Shown here piece after piece: positions 1-4,996 of a stretch of DNA of 5,458 bases. The DNA comes from Actinomycetes bacterium (GTDB lineage Bacteria > Actinomycetota > Acidimicrobiia > Acidimicrobiales > UBA8190). The DNA lies in assembly GCA_021798135.1 (NCBI GenBank), contig JAJZYI010000231.1:1-5458 (forward strand), given 5' to 3'. The notes below the pieces were generated by a model that was not told where the DNA came from, searched no databases, and saw nothing but the letters and a program-made list of their open reading frames with translations. The position numbers and the translations under genes are program-made. Positions within the stretch are counted from its first letter, which is position 1. Every line of letters begins with the position of its first letter.

Positions 1-6
1 GCACCA

Positions 7-38
7 CCGCCCGCCGGCACCGCCGCCCGCCGGCACCG
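7..38. repeat. 16-nt perfect tandem duplication upstream of the radical SAM gene
   Basis: Two back-to-back identical 16-nt copies (ccgcccgccggcaccg) occupy 7-22 and 23-38. The segment before the first gene contains no gene I can support. It could be the end of an upstream reading frame or a GC-rich intergenic repeat; the window edge prevents a decision. Confidence 0.75.
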
Positions 39-67
39 GCCGGCGCGCCGCCGCGCAGCGGTGCCAC

Positions 68-73
68 TACGGT
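68..73 (+). promoter_or_regulatory. putative -10 element (TACGGT) for a leaderless radical SAM transcript
   Basis: TACGGT fits the actinobacterial TAnnnT -10 pattern. It lies seven bases before the GTG at 81, so transcription would begin at or very near that codon. No convincing -35 hexamer is visible in the GC-rich sequence before it. The same arrangement recurs at 2926-2938. If this is the promoter, the alternative GTG at 72 would not be in the mRNA. Confidence 0.4.
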
Positions 74-80
74 GGCGAGG

Positions 81-1523
81 GTGCGCGTGCTGCTGGTGTC
101 CACCTACGAGCTCGGCCACCAGCCGCTCGGCCTCGCCGTGCCCGCCGGCGCGCTCGCCGCCGCCGGGCACGAGGTGCGCTGCACCGACCTGTCGGTGGAG
201 GACCTCGACCCCGCCGACGCCGACTGGGCGGACGCCGCGGCGGTCTCGGTCCCCATGCACACCGCGACGCGCCTGGCGCGCCGCGTCGTCCGGGACCTGC
301 GCGGCCGGCGGCCGGCGCTGCCCGTGGCCTTGTACGGCCTGTACGCGGCGGTGGGCGCCGCCGACGCCGACCTCGCCGTCGACATCGCGGTGGCCGGCGA
401 GTACGTCCCCGAGCTCGTCGCCTGGGCCGACCGGCTCGCCGCGACGGGGGCGGCGCTCGCGACGCCGGCGGCAGCTCGCGTCGTGGTACGCCTGGACCGG
501 CACCGGCAGCCGCTGCCGGCACGCCGGCTGCTGGCGCCGCTGGAGCGCTACGCGCAGGTGGTCGTCGCCGGCGAGCGGCGGCTGGCGGGCTACGTCGAGG
601 CGAGCCACGGCTGCGCCCACCGCTGCCGGCACTGCCCCGTCCCCGTCGTCTACGACGGCAGGACACGGCTGGTCGACGTGCCCGGCCTGCTCGCCGACGT
701 GCAGGCGCTGGTCGACCTGGGGGCACGCCACCTCACCTTCGGCGACCCGGACTTCCTGAACGGGCCCCACCACGCCCGGCGCGTGGTGGAAGCCGTCCAC
801 GGGGCGTTCCCCGACCTGACCTTCGACGCCACCGTCAAGGTCGAGCACGTCCTGCGGCACCGCACGCTGTGGCCCGCCATGGCCGCGGCCGGCTTCCTGT
901 TCGTGACGACCGCGGTCGAGTCGGCGGACGACCGCGTGCTCGCCCGCCTCGCCAAGGGCCACACGGTGGCGGACGCCGTCCAGGCGGTCGCGGTGCTGCG
1001 CGGCGCCGGCATCGAGCCCCGGCCGACGTTCGTGCCCTTCACCCCGTGGACCGACGCCGCTGGCGTGGCCGCCGTCCTCGACCTGCTGGCCCGGTGCGAC
1101 CTCCAGGGCAACGTGGACCCGGTGCAGCTCGGGATCCGCCTCCTCGTCCCGCCCGGCTCGCTGCTGCTCGGCGACCCCGACCTGCAGGCGTGCCTGGACG
1201 GCTACGACGCCGAGGCGCTGACCTGGCGGTGGCGCAGCCCGGACCCGCGGCTCGATGCCCTGGCGCCGGCGCTCTCGGCCCTCGCCGAGGACGCCGAGGC
1301 CGAGGGGTGGGGGCCGGCACGGTCCCACGACGCCGCCCGGCGCCTGGTGGCGGAACGCCTGGCCATGCCGGACCGTGCTGCCGCCCCGCCGCCGGACCCC
1401 GCCCTCCGCAGCCCGCTCGCCCCCGAAAACCGCCCGCGCCTGACCGAGGCCTGGTTCTGCTGCGCCGAGCCCACCGAGCGCCAGTGGGCGGGTGCCGGCC
1501 CGTCCGCCAGCCGGTGCCGGTGA
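81..1523 (+). CDS. CCAEP-tail B12-binding-domain radical SAM protein
   Basis: A 480-residue radical SAM enzyme. Residues 1 to about 140 resemble the Rossmann-like B12-binding domain found before many radical SAM cores (RVLLVSTYELG start), but the classical DxHxxG cobalamin-ligand motif is not seen. The core carries CX3CX2C at C178, C182 and C185, which would bind the 4Fe-4S cluster that cleaves S-adenosylmethionine. It also has GDPDFLN (221-227) and a TAVESADD segment near 277-284 typical of this superfamily. The C-terminus has FCCAEP (C460, C461). I recall an NCBI family called CUAEP/CCAEP-tail radical SAM (seleno)protein, in which the second Cys is selenocysteine in some members; here that codon is TGC. 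The substrate is unknown. The GTG at 81 gives the homolog-like start and fits a leaderless promoter; GTG at 72 is the alternative and adds three residues. No terminator is visible in the 74-nt gap to the next gene, so the two are probably co-transcribed. Confidence 0.9.
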   Translation: MRVLLVSTYELGHQPLGLAVPAGALAAAGHEVRCTDLSVEDLDPADADWADAAAVSVPMHTATRLARRVVRDLRGRRPALPVALYGLYAAVGAADADLAVDIAVAGEYVPELVAWADRLAATGAALATPAAARVVVRLDRHRQPLPARRLLAPLERYAQVVVAGERRLAGYVEASHGCAHRCRHCPVPVVYDGRTRLVDVPGLLADVQALVDLGARHLTFGDPDFLNGPHHARRVVEAVHGAFPDLTFDATVKVEHVLRHRTLWPAMAAAGFLFVTTAVESADDRVLARLAKGHTVADAVQAVAVLRGAGIEPRPTFVPFTPWTDAAGVAAVLDLLARCDLQGNVDPVQLGIRLLVPPGSLLLGDPDLQACLDGYDAEALTWRWRSPDPRLDALAPALSALAEDAEAEGWGPARSHDAARRLVAERLAMPDRAAAPPPDPALRSPLAPENRPRLTEAWFCCAEPTERQWAGAGPSASRCR

Positions 1524-1583
1524 GCCAGCGCCCCCGCCACGACGCGGGGTCCCGGGCCGGCTCCGCCGTCGGCACGCCCGAAC

Positions 1584-1590
1584 GAAAGGA
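1584..1590 (+). promoter_or_regulatory. ribosome binding site fixing the GTG start at 1598
   Basis: GAAAGGA lies seven bases before the GTG at 1598. It is a purine-rich island in otherwise C-rich sequence. It decides the start of the cysteine-rich gene, because the same frame stays open far upstream, antiparallel in character to real coding sequence and overlapping the radical SAM gene. Confidence 0.7.
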
Positions 1591-1597
1591 TCCCCCG

Positions 1598-2434
1598 GTG
1601 CCCGTCCGCGACCGCCACGACCCCCCGCCCCGGCGCCCGGCGGCGGCCCCGGCCGACGCGCACGAGTGGGTGAGCTTCGCCGACCCCGACGAGGACCGGA
1701 CGTGGCTGTTCGACGTGACGTTCCTGGAGAGCCCGTGGACGTGCATCTTCGGCCGGGGCTGCCAGGGGGTCCTCACCGGACCTGCCGCCGAGCGCAACCA
1801 GGGCTGCTGCTCGTACGGCGCGCACTTCACCGACGACGACGACCTCCGGCGGGTCGAGCGGGCCGCCGCCGCGCTCACGCCCGAGCAGTGGCAGTTCCAC
1901 GGCAGGCGTCCCCGCACGCCGGGGGCGTCGCCCGTCGTCCGGACCACGCGGTCCGGCCAGCAGGCGACCCGGCTCGTCGACGGCGCTTGCGTCTTCCTCA
2001 ACCGCCCCGGCTTCCCCGGCGGCTCGGGGTGCGCCCTGCACCTCGCCGCCATCCAGCGCGGGGTCGCGCCGCTCGCGTTGAAGCCCGACGTGTGCTGGCA
2101 GCTGCCGCTGCGCCGCGAGGACCACCGCGACGACGCCGGCCACGTCACCACCGTCGTCCGGCAGTGGGACCGGCGCGACTGGGGTGCCGGCGGCGCCGAC
2201 TTCCACTGGTGGTGCACGGAGTCCCCCGACGCGTTCGTCGGTGACCGCCCGGTGCACCAGGAACTGCGCGACGAGCTGCTGGCCCTGGTCGGCGAGCCGG
2301 TGCACGCGCTGCTGCGGGCGGCGCTGGACGCCAGGGCGGCCACCGAGCCGGCGACCCGCACGCGGGCCCGGAGCCAGCCACGGTCGGACCGCACCGTGGT
2401 CGCCCTGCCTCACCCCGCGTTGCGCCGGCGCTGA
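1598..2434 (+). CDS. eight-cysteine protein, DUF3109/YkgJ-like cysteine-cluster pattern
   Basis: A 278-residue protein with no signal peptide or membrane segment. Eight cysteines fall at C49, C55, C70, C71, C131, C145, C166 and C206. The order C...C...CC, then CVFL, GCALH and KPDVCWQLPL, resembles the spacing of DUF3109 and YkgJ-type proteins, which are thought to chelate zinc or iron. This is a pattern match from memory, not a search. A conserved-looking D/E-rich stretch (DDDDLRR, about 79-85) follows the CC pair. The C-terminal 40 residues are Arg/Thr-rich and probably disordered. The start is chosen by the GAAAGGA site; the same frame is open further upstream, but that part overlaps the radical SAM gene and reads as Arg/Pro-rich shadow. 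The gene follows the radical SAM gene on the same strand. It could be a redox or metal partner, or a substrate, of that enzyme, which is inference from adjacency. Function is not established. Confidence 0.85.
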   Translation: MPVRDRHDPPPRRPAAAPADAHEWVSFADPDEDRTWLFDVTFLESPWTCIFGRGCQGVLTGPAAERNQGCCSYGAHFTDDDDLRRVERAAAALTPEQWQFHGRRPRTPGASPVVRTTRSGQQATRLVDGACVFLNRPGFPGGSGCALHLAAIQRGVAPLALKPDVCWQLPLRREDHRDDAGHVTTVVRQWDRRDWGAGGADFHWWCTESPDAFVGDRPVHQELRDELLALVGEPVHALLRAALDARAATEPATRTRARSQPRSDRTVVALPHPALRRR

Positions 2435-2495
2435 CCGGGGGGACACCGCCCTCGGCGGCCGAGCGGCTCGCGACCGGCGCCGGGTCCGGCTCGCA

Positions 2496-2510
2496 GCGCG
2501 CTCAGCGCGC
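2496..2510. terminator. possible hairpin terminator between convergent genes
   Basis: A perfect 6-bp inverted repeat, GCGCGC-TCA-GCGCGC, sits in the 87-bp gap between the stop of the cysteine-rich gene at 2434 and the stop of the zinc-ribbon gene at 2522. No U-tract follows on either strand, so it would be an atypical terminator. In sequence this GC-rich a short hairpin can arise by chance. Confidence 0.35.
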
Positions 2511-2521
2511 CACGTGCCCGC

Positions 2522-2719
2522 TCACTCCGCCAGCGGGTCGTCCTCGTCGTCGCCGACCGAACCGAGCATCTCGTCGAGCTCGTCGGCCTCCGCCATGCAC
2601 CACGAGGCGTGCTCGTCCTCGGGCTCGGCACCGCACTCCGGGCAACGCCGGTTGGCGGTCGCGACCGACCGCTTCAGGCTGCGTGCCTCTTCGAACCGGC
2701 GATGCCGTCCCTTCTTCAC
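2522..2719 (-). CDS. small zinc-ribbon-like protein with acidic C-terminus
   Basis: A 65-residue protein. The N-terminus is basic (KKGRHRRFEEARSLKR, residues 2-17). It is followed by a probable zinc site, C26-P-E-C29 with H37 and C41 (CX2CX7HX3C), and then a strongly acidic tail (about residues 44-65, ending DDEDDPLAE). The basic and acidic halves around a zinc site suggest a nucleic-acid or protein-binding adaptor, but I do not recognise the family. The GTG at 2719 is chosen because GGAGGA sits six bases before it; the frame is open upstream to 2812, but those residues look non-coding. It is transcribed divergently from the 76-residue gene at 2938 and converges on the cysteine-rich gene, whose stop is 87 bp away. 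Confidence 0.8.
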   Translation of the reverse strand: MKKGRHRRFEEARSLKRSVATANRRCPECGAEPEDEHASWCMAEADELDEMLGSVGDDEDDPLAE

Positions 2720-2725
2720 AGCAAG

Positions 2726-2731
2726 TCCTCC
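2726..2731 (-). promoter_or_regulatory. strong Shine-Dalgarno for the zinc-ribbon gene
   Basis: On the minus strand GGAGGA lies six bases upstream of the GTG at 2719. It is the best ribosome binding site in the window, and it selects this start over the longer open frame. Confidence 0.8.
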
Positions 2732-2766
2732 GTGGGTCGAGTGCAGACCCTGGCTGCGGCTCCCCG

Positions 2767-2772
2767 AGTCTA
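2767..2772 (-). promoter_or_regulatory. putative -10 element (TAGACT) for the zinc-ribbon gene
   Basis: On the minus strand TAGACT matches TAnnnT and would place the transcript start near 2760, giving a leader of about 40 nt that contains the GGAGGA site. A weak -35 candidate, GTGACG (plus-strand 2792-2797), lies 19 bases upstream, which is longer than ideal. Confidence 0.45.
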
Positions 2773-2821
2773 CCGCCGGCACCGAAACGACCGTCACGGG
2801 TCGCGATGACACCCGGACGAT

Positions 2822-2842
2822 GCTGCGCCGGACCGGCGCAGC
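2822..2842. promoter_or_regulatory. 21-nt perfect palindrome, candidate operator
   Basis: Arms GCTGCGCCGG and CCGGCGCAGC are exact reverse complements around a single central A. The site lies in the divergent intergenic region, upstream of both putative transcript starts (about 60-80 bp from one, about 95-115 bp from the other). It is therefore not expected inside either transcript, which argues for a protein-binding site rather than a terminator. What would bind it is unknown. Confidence 0.45.
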
Positions 2843-2906
2843 CGGAACTGCTCCACGCTACCCGATGGACGCGTGCACCGGCCACCGGCCGGCGCGACCG
2901 GCCCAG

Positions 2907-2918
2907 GCCACCGGTGGC
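2907..2918. promoter_or_regulatory. 12-nt palindrome abutting the -10 of the 76-residue gene
   Basis: GCCACCGGTGGC is a perfect palindrome ending seven bases before the TACAGT element, so it covers the spacer and -35 side of that promoter. The half-site GCCACCGG also occurs at 2881-2888. A repressor or activator site is plausible, but high GC raises the chance rate. Confidence 0.35.
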
Positions 2919-2925
2919 GGCCCGC

Positions 2926-2931
2926 TACAGT
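2926..2931 (+). promoter_or_regulatory. putative -10 element (TACAGT) for a leaderless transcript
   Basis: TACAGT matches TAnnnT and is followed by six bases and then the GTG at 2938, so the transcript would start at the initiation codon. No Shine-Dalgarno precedes that GTG, which agrees with a leaderless mRNA, common in actinobacteria. Confidence 0.6.
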
Positions 2932-2937
2932 CGGGAC

Positions 2938-3168
2938 GTGGCCGACGAGTTCGACGCCCCAGCCATGGTCGAGCGGTTCCGCCAGCGGGCGCGGGCCGTG
3001 CGCGAGCGGGGCATCCCGCCGATCGAAGGACCCGAGCGCCAGCGGTTCATCGAGCAGGCCCAGCTCGACTACATGGACTTCGCCATGCTCGGCGATGCCG
3101 AGGCCGCCCTGCACGACGGGGTCCTCACCCTGCGGGTCGACCTCCGCCCGCCCGACCGGCGCGGCTGA
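2938..3168 (+). CDS. small conserved-looking hypothetical protein (76 aa)
   Basis: A 76-residue soluble, highly charged protein of unknown function. Residues 10-24 (MVERFRQRARAVRER) and 32-58 (from PERQRFIEQAQL through the DYMDFAMLGDAE segment) are predicted helical by eye. They are followed by a short hydrophobic stretch, GVLTLRVDL (61-69), and a Pro/Arg tail. It has no cysteine, signal peptide or membrane segment. The GTG is chosen because TACAGT lies six bases before it and the frame upstream reads as non-coding. The composition and regular helix-like pattern argue for a real gene, but I do not recognise the family. It converges on the flavin reductase-like gene across the hairpin repeat array, and its own TGA sits inside a CGGCTGA word like those of the array. 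Confidence 0.75.
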   Translation: MADEFDAPAMVERFRQRARAVRERGIPPIEGPERQRFIEQAQLDYMDFAMLGDAEAALHDGVLTLRVDLRPPDRRG

Positions 3169-3180
3169 CGGTTCCGTTCC

Positions 3181-3338
3181 CGGCTGACCGCTCGGCCCCC
3201 GCCCCCGGCTGACCGCTCGGCCCCCGTGCCCGTTCCCGGCTGATCGCTCGGCCCCCGCCCCCGGCTGACCGCTCGGCCCCCGTGCCCGTTCCCGGCTGAT
3301 CGCTCGGCCCCCGCCCCCGGCTGACCGCTCAGCCCCCG
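3181..3338 (+). repeat. six-unit hairpin repeat array between convergent genes, possible bidirectional terminator
   Basis: Six 21-nt units, cggctga(c/t)cgctc(g/a)gcccccg, start at 3181, 3206, 3237, 3262, 3293 and 3318. Spacers alternate 4 nt (cccc) and 10 nt (tgcccgttcc), so the array has a 56-nt higher-order period, and 3206-3261 equals 3262-3317 exactly. In plus-strand RNA each unit folds as GGCUGA-loop-UCGGCC, six pairs with one G-U and a CCGC or UCGC tetraloop. In the last unit the G-U is replaced by U-A, making a perfect stem. That same A creates the TGA stop of the minus-strand reductase gene (3329-3331). A degenerate unit is visible at 3162-3170, containing the stop of the plus-strand gene. 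No T-tract follows. A terminator role is inference from position; the repeat itself is directly seen. Confidence 0.9.
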
Positions 3339-3988
3339 TAGTTCATGCGGGTGTCGGCCATCGCCAGCACGGCCGCGCCCTCGCTGTCCGGCGCGAAGCC
3401 GGCGTCGACCACGGTCCCCACCACCCAGCAGTGGCTGCCCAGGTCGAGGACGTGCGCGACCCGGCAGTCCACATGCGCGACGGCGGCGTCGAGCACCGGC
3501 GCACCCGTCACGGCCTGGTGGACCCCCACGCCCCGCATGGTGCCGCGGCCCGTGCCGTCGACGGCGACGGCGTCGGCGGGGACGGGCTTCACGAAGCGCC
3601 GGACCAGCGCCTTGTCCTCGCGCGCCAGCAGGCTGAGCGCGAAGGCCCCGCCCTCGCGGACGAGGCGCATGGTCACGGCGTGGCGCTCGATCCCCACGCC
3701 CACCTGTCTCGGCTCGGTCGCCACCTGTGTCACCCAGCTGATCGCCATCAGGTTGCGGGCGTCCCCCGCCCTGCTGCCCAGCACGTACAGCCCGGTGGGC
3801 AGCGACCACAGCACGCGCCGCCACAGGCGATCGGCGGCGTCGCCCCCGCCGCGCCCGGGTTCGCCGTCCCCGTGCCCCGGTTCGCGCTCCCCGCGCCCCG
3901 GTTCGCGCTGCAGGGGCCCGGGCGCGCCGTCCCCGCGCCCGGCGTCGCCCTCCGGGGGCCCGGCCACGTCAGAACCCGAGCGGGTCAC
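3329..3988 (-). CDS. flavin reductase-like FMN-binding split-barrel protein
   Basis: A 219-residue protein whose C-terminal about 165 residues match the flavin reductase-like (DIM6/NTAB, split beta-barrel) family. It has RVLWSLPTGLYVLGSR near 57-73, then NLMAISWVTQVATEPRQVGV, AFALSLLAREDKALVRRF, and the ending ADTRMNYGG. Such proteins bind FMN and either reduce it with NAD(P)H for a partner oxygenase or act as FMN-dependent oxidoreductases; the specific substrate cannot be read. The first about 50 residues are an unusual Gly/Pro/Arg/Glu-rich extension with seven-residue repeats (EPGRGER, EPGHGDG, EPGRGGG). The GTG at 3988 is chosen because GGAGG lies five bases upstream; GTG at 4000 (no ribosome site) and GTG at 3967 (immediately after the upstream stop) are alternatives. 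It overlaps the preceding gene by 20 nt, so it is probably the last gene of a coupled operon. The stop codon lies inside the hairpin repeat array. Confidence 0.88.
   Translation of the reverse strand: MTRSGSDVAGPPEGDAGRGDGAPGPLQREPGRGEREPGHGDGEPGRGGGDAADRLWRRVLWSLPTGLYVLGSRAGDARNLMAISWVTQVATEPRQVGVGIERHAVTMRLVREGGAFALSLLAREDKALVRRFVKPVPADAVAVDGTGRGTMRGVGVHQAVTGAPVLDAAVAHVDCRVAHVLDLGSHCWVVGTVVDAGFAPDSEGAAVLAMADTRMNYGG
3858..3920. repeat. 21-nt tandem repeat in the reductase N-terminal region
   Basis: About three imperfect copies with a 21-nt period, each beginning GGTTCG on the plus strand (3858, 3879, 3900). On the minus strand they encode three seven-residue units starting EPG. The period is a multiple of three, so copy number changes would keep the frame. 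Confidence 0.75.
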
Positions 3989-4556
3989 CGCCCCCTCCAC
4001 CGGGCACCGTGGTCGTGGTGGTCGACGGCACCCTGCCCGTCAGGCCGGTGACCCGCTGGAGGGCCTGCTCCAGGTAGGCGTCGGCGGTGTTGACGTCCGC
4101 CAGCGACCGGGCGAGCGCGGCGGTGTCGCTCGGGCTGGCCCCGTAGCAGCCGGTGGCTGCGGCCTGGTCCGCGCGGTAGGCGCGGTCGAGAGCCGTGGTC
4201 AGGGCGGCGTCCGGCGAGGGGAGCTTCCCGGCCGCGCTCGCCGCGTCGCTCTCCAGGACACCGCACCACGCCTTCAGGGCGCCGGCGCCGAGGTGGCGGT
4301 GCACGACCTCGGCCACGTGCCCGCCGTCACCGAGGAGCGTGCCGACCGACGAGCCGAACCCGCTGGTGGACATCCACTGCACCACCCGCGCGCCGGGGTC
4401 GGCAGCCGCCGCGCCGCACGCAGCGGCCCCGGACCCGGCCAGGACCAGGCCGACCAGCGCGGCGGCGGACCGCCGGCTCCTCACCCTTCGCGATGCGCGT
4501 ACCGCACCGTGCGCGGCGGATCGGCGGACGGTCGCCACGGTGCTCCGCACGGTCAC
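3969..4556 (-). CDS. exported or lipoprotein-like protein with Thr-rich C-terminus
   Basis: A 195-residue protein of unknown function. A basic N-terminus (many Arg, residues 4-29) precedes a hydrophobic, Ala/Gly/Leu-rich segment (30-46) that ends AAAC at Cys47. This could be a lipoprotein signal, but the lipobox is imperfect (Ala instead of Leu at -3), and an ordinary Sec signal or an anchor is equally possible. The mature region (about 58-175) looks mainly helical and has two cysteines, C98 and C137, that could form a disulfide outside the cell. The tail carries five threonines (179-183), then VPGGGGGDPLGF, a probable flexible end. I recall similar secreted helical proteins in acidimicrobial genomes but no named domain. 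The GTG at 4556 overlaps the upstream stop as GTGA, indicating translational coupling; GTG at 4550 is an alternative. The gene overlaps the flavin reductase-like gene by 20 nt. Confidence 0.8.
   Translation of the reverse strand: MTVRSTVATVRRSAAHGAVRASRRVRSRRSAAALVGLVLAGSGAAACGAAAADPGARVVQWMSTSGFGSSVGTLLGDGGHVAEVVHRHLGAGALKAWCGVLESDAASAAGKLPSPDAALTTALDRAYRADQAAATGCYGASPSDTAALARSLADVNTADAYLEQALQRVTGLTGRVPSTTTTTVPGGGGGDPLGF
3994..3998 (-). promoter_or_regulatory. Shine-Dalgarno for the flavin reductase-like gene, inside the upstream gene
   Basis: On the minus strand GGAGG lies five bases before the GTG at 3988, within the last codons of the exported-protein gene. It favours 3988 over the other in-frame GTG codons at 4000 and 3967. 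Confidence 0.6.
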
Positions 4557-4996
4557 GGGGCCGGGCTCGGGCGGTCGCCGGCTCGCGGGTCGAGCTGCTG
4601 CAGGAACAGCTCGCAGCGCTCGTGCTCGGCAGCCTCGCCGATGGCGGCGGCGGCGCCGGCCAGGCCCGCCAGGCAGCGCAGGAACCCCCGGTTGCCCGGA
4701 TGAGCCGAGCGCACGTAGCCGCTCCCCCGCCAGCCGGCCTGGCGGAGCTGGTCGAGGCCGCGGTGGTAGCCGACTCGGAAGCACGCGTACGCCTCGACGT
4801 CGTCGCGCGCCAGCTCACCGAGCGCCGCCCATGCCGCAGGCCATGCCGGGTACGTCCGGACCACGTCGGCGACGGCGTCGCGCCGCCGCTCGAGCGGTTC
4901 GGCGAGCGCCGAGGCGAGCCGCTGGCGCTGGGCGTCGGACGCGCCCGGCAGCTCCGTCTCGGGCGGGGCCGTGCCCAGGCGGACCGGATCGCTCAT
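4553..4996 (-). CDS. DUF3151 family protein
   Basis: A 147-residue soluble protein that I recognise as DUF3151, an actinobacterial family of unknown function. The diagnostic core runs through residues 49-117: YPAWPAAWAALGELARDD, then EAYACFRVGYHRGLDQLR (68-85), AGWRGSGYVR (87-96), HPGNRGFLRCL (99-109), and the end AIGEAAEHERCELFLQQLDP. The Tyr/Trp/His/Arg-rich centre is the most conserved part of the family as I remember it. The N-terminal 45 residues are more variable, and the last ten (RAGDRPSPAP) look disordered. There is no signal peptide. ATG at 4996 overlaps the stop of the gene before it as ATGA, and its own TGA overlaps the GTG of the exported-protein gene as GTGA, so it is the second of four coupled genes. 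Length fits the family. Confidence 0.93.
   Translation of the reverse strand: MSDPVRLGTAPPETELPGASDAQRQRLASALAEPLERRRDAVADVVRTYPAWPAAWAALGELARDDVEAYACFRVGYHRGLDQLRQAGWRGSGYVRSAHPGNRGFLRCLAGLAGAAAAIGEAAEHERCELFLQQLDPRAGDRPSPAP

Noticed and set aside
1521..1523. TGA read as selenocysteine in the radical SAM gene
   Set aside because: The family position for selenocysteine is the second residue of the tail motif, which is TGC here (1461-1463). The TGA follows 19 residues after the motif, and no SECIS-like hairpin was evident.
869..1597. Upstream extension of the cysteine-rich gene's frame
   Set aside because: The extension overlaps the radical SAM gene and reads as Arg/Pro/Gly shadow. The GAAAGGA site selects the GTG at 1598.
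1202..2446. Long minus-strand open frame antisense to the cysteine-rich gene
   Set aside because: It is Arg/Gly/Ala-rich and lacks domain-like motifs, and it overlaps a gene with a clear ribosome site and conserved-looking cysteine motifs. Long antisense frames are expected at this GC content.
3181..3338. CRISPR array
   Set aside because: The spacers are only 4 or 10 nt and are identical to each other, and no cas gene is present.
3069..3824. Minus-strand frame reading through the hairpin array
   Set aside because: It is out of frame with the reductase-like domain and reads the repeat as low-complexity peptide, so it is a shadow of the real gene.
3345..4703. Long plus-strand open frame opposite the reductase and exported-protein genes
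   Set aside because: It has low-complexity Arg/Pro/Ser composition and lies opposite three recognisable or coupled minus-strand genes.
4557..4784. Longer N-terminus for the exported protein (start at 4784)
   Set aside because: This part overlaps the DUF3151 gene and is Arg/Pro-rich. The GTGA overlap at 4553-4556 and the signal-like segment after it support the shorter form.
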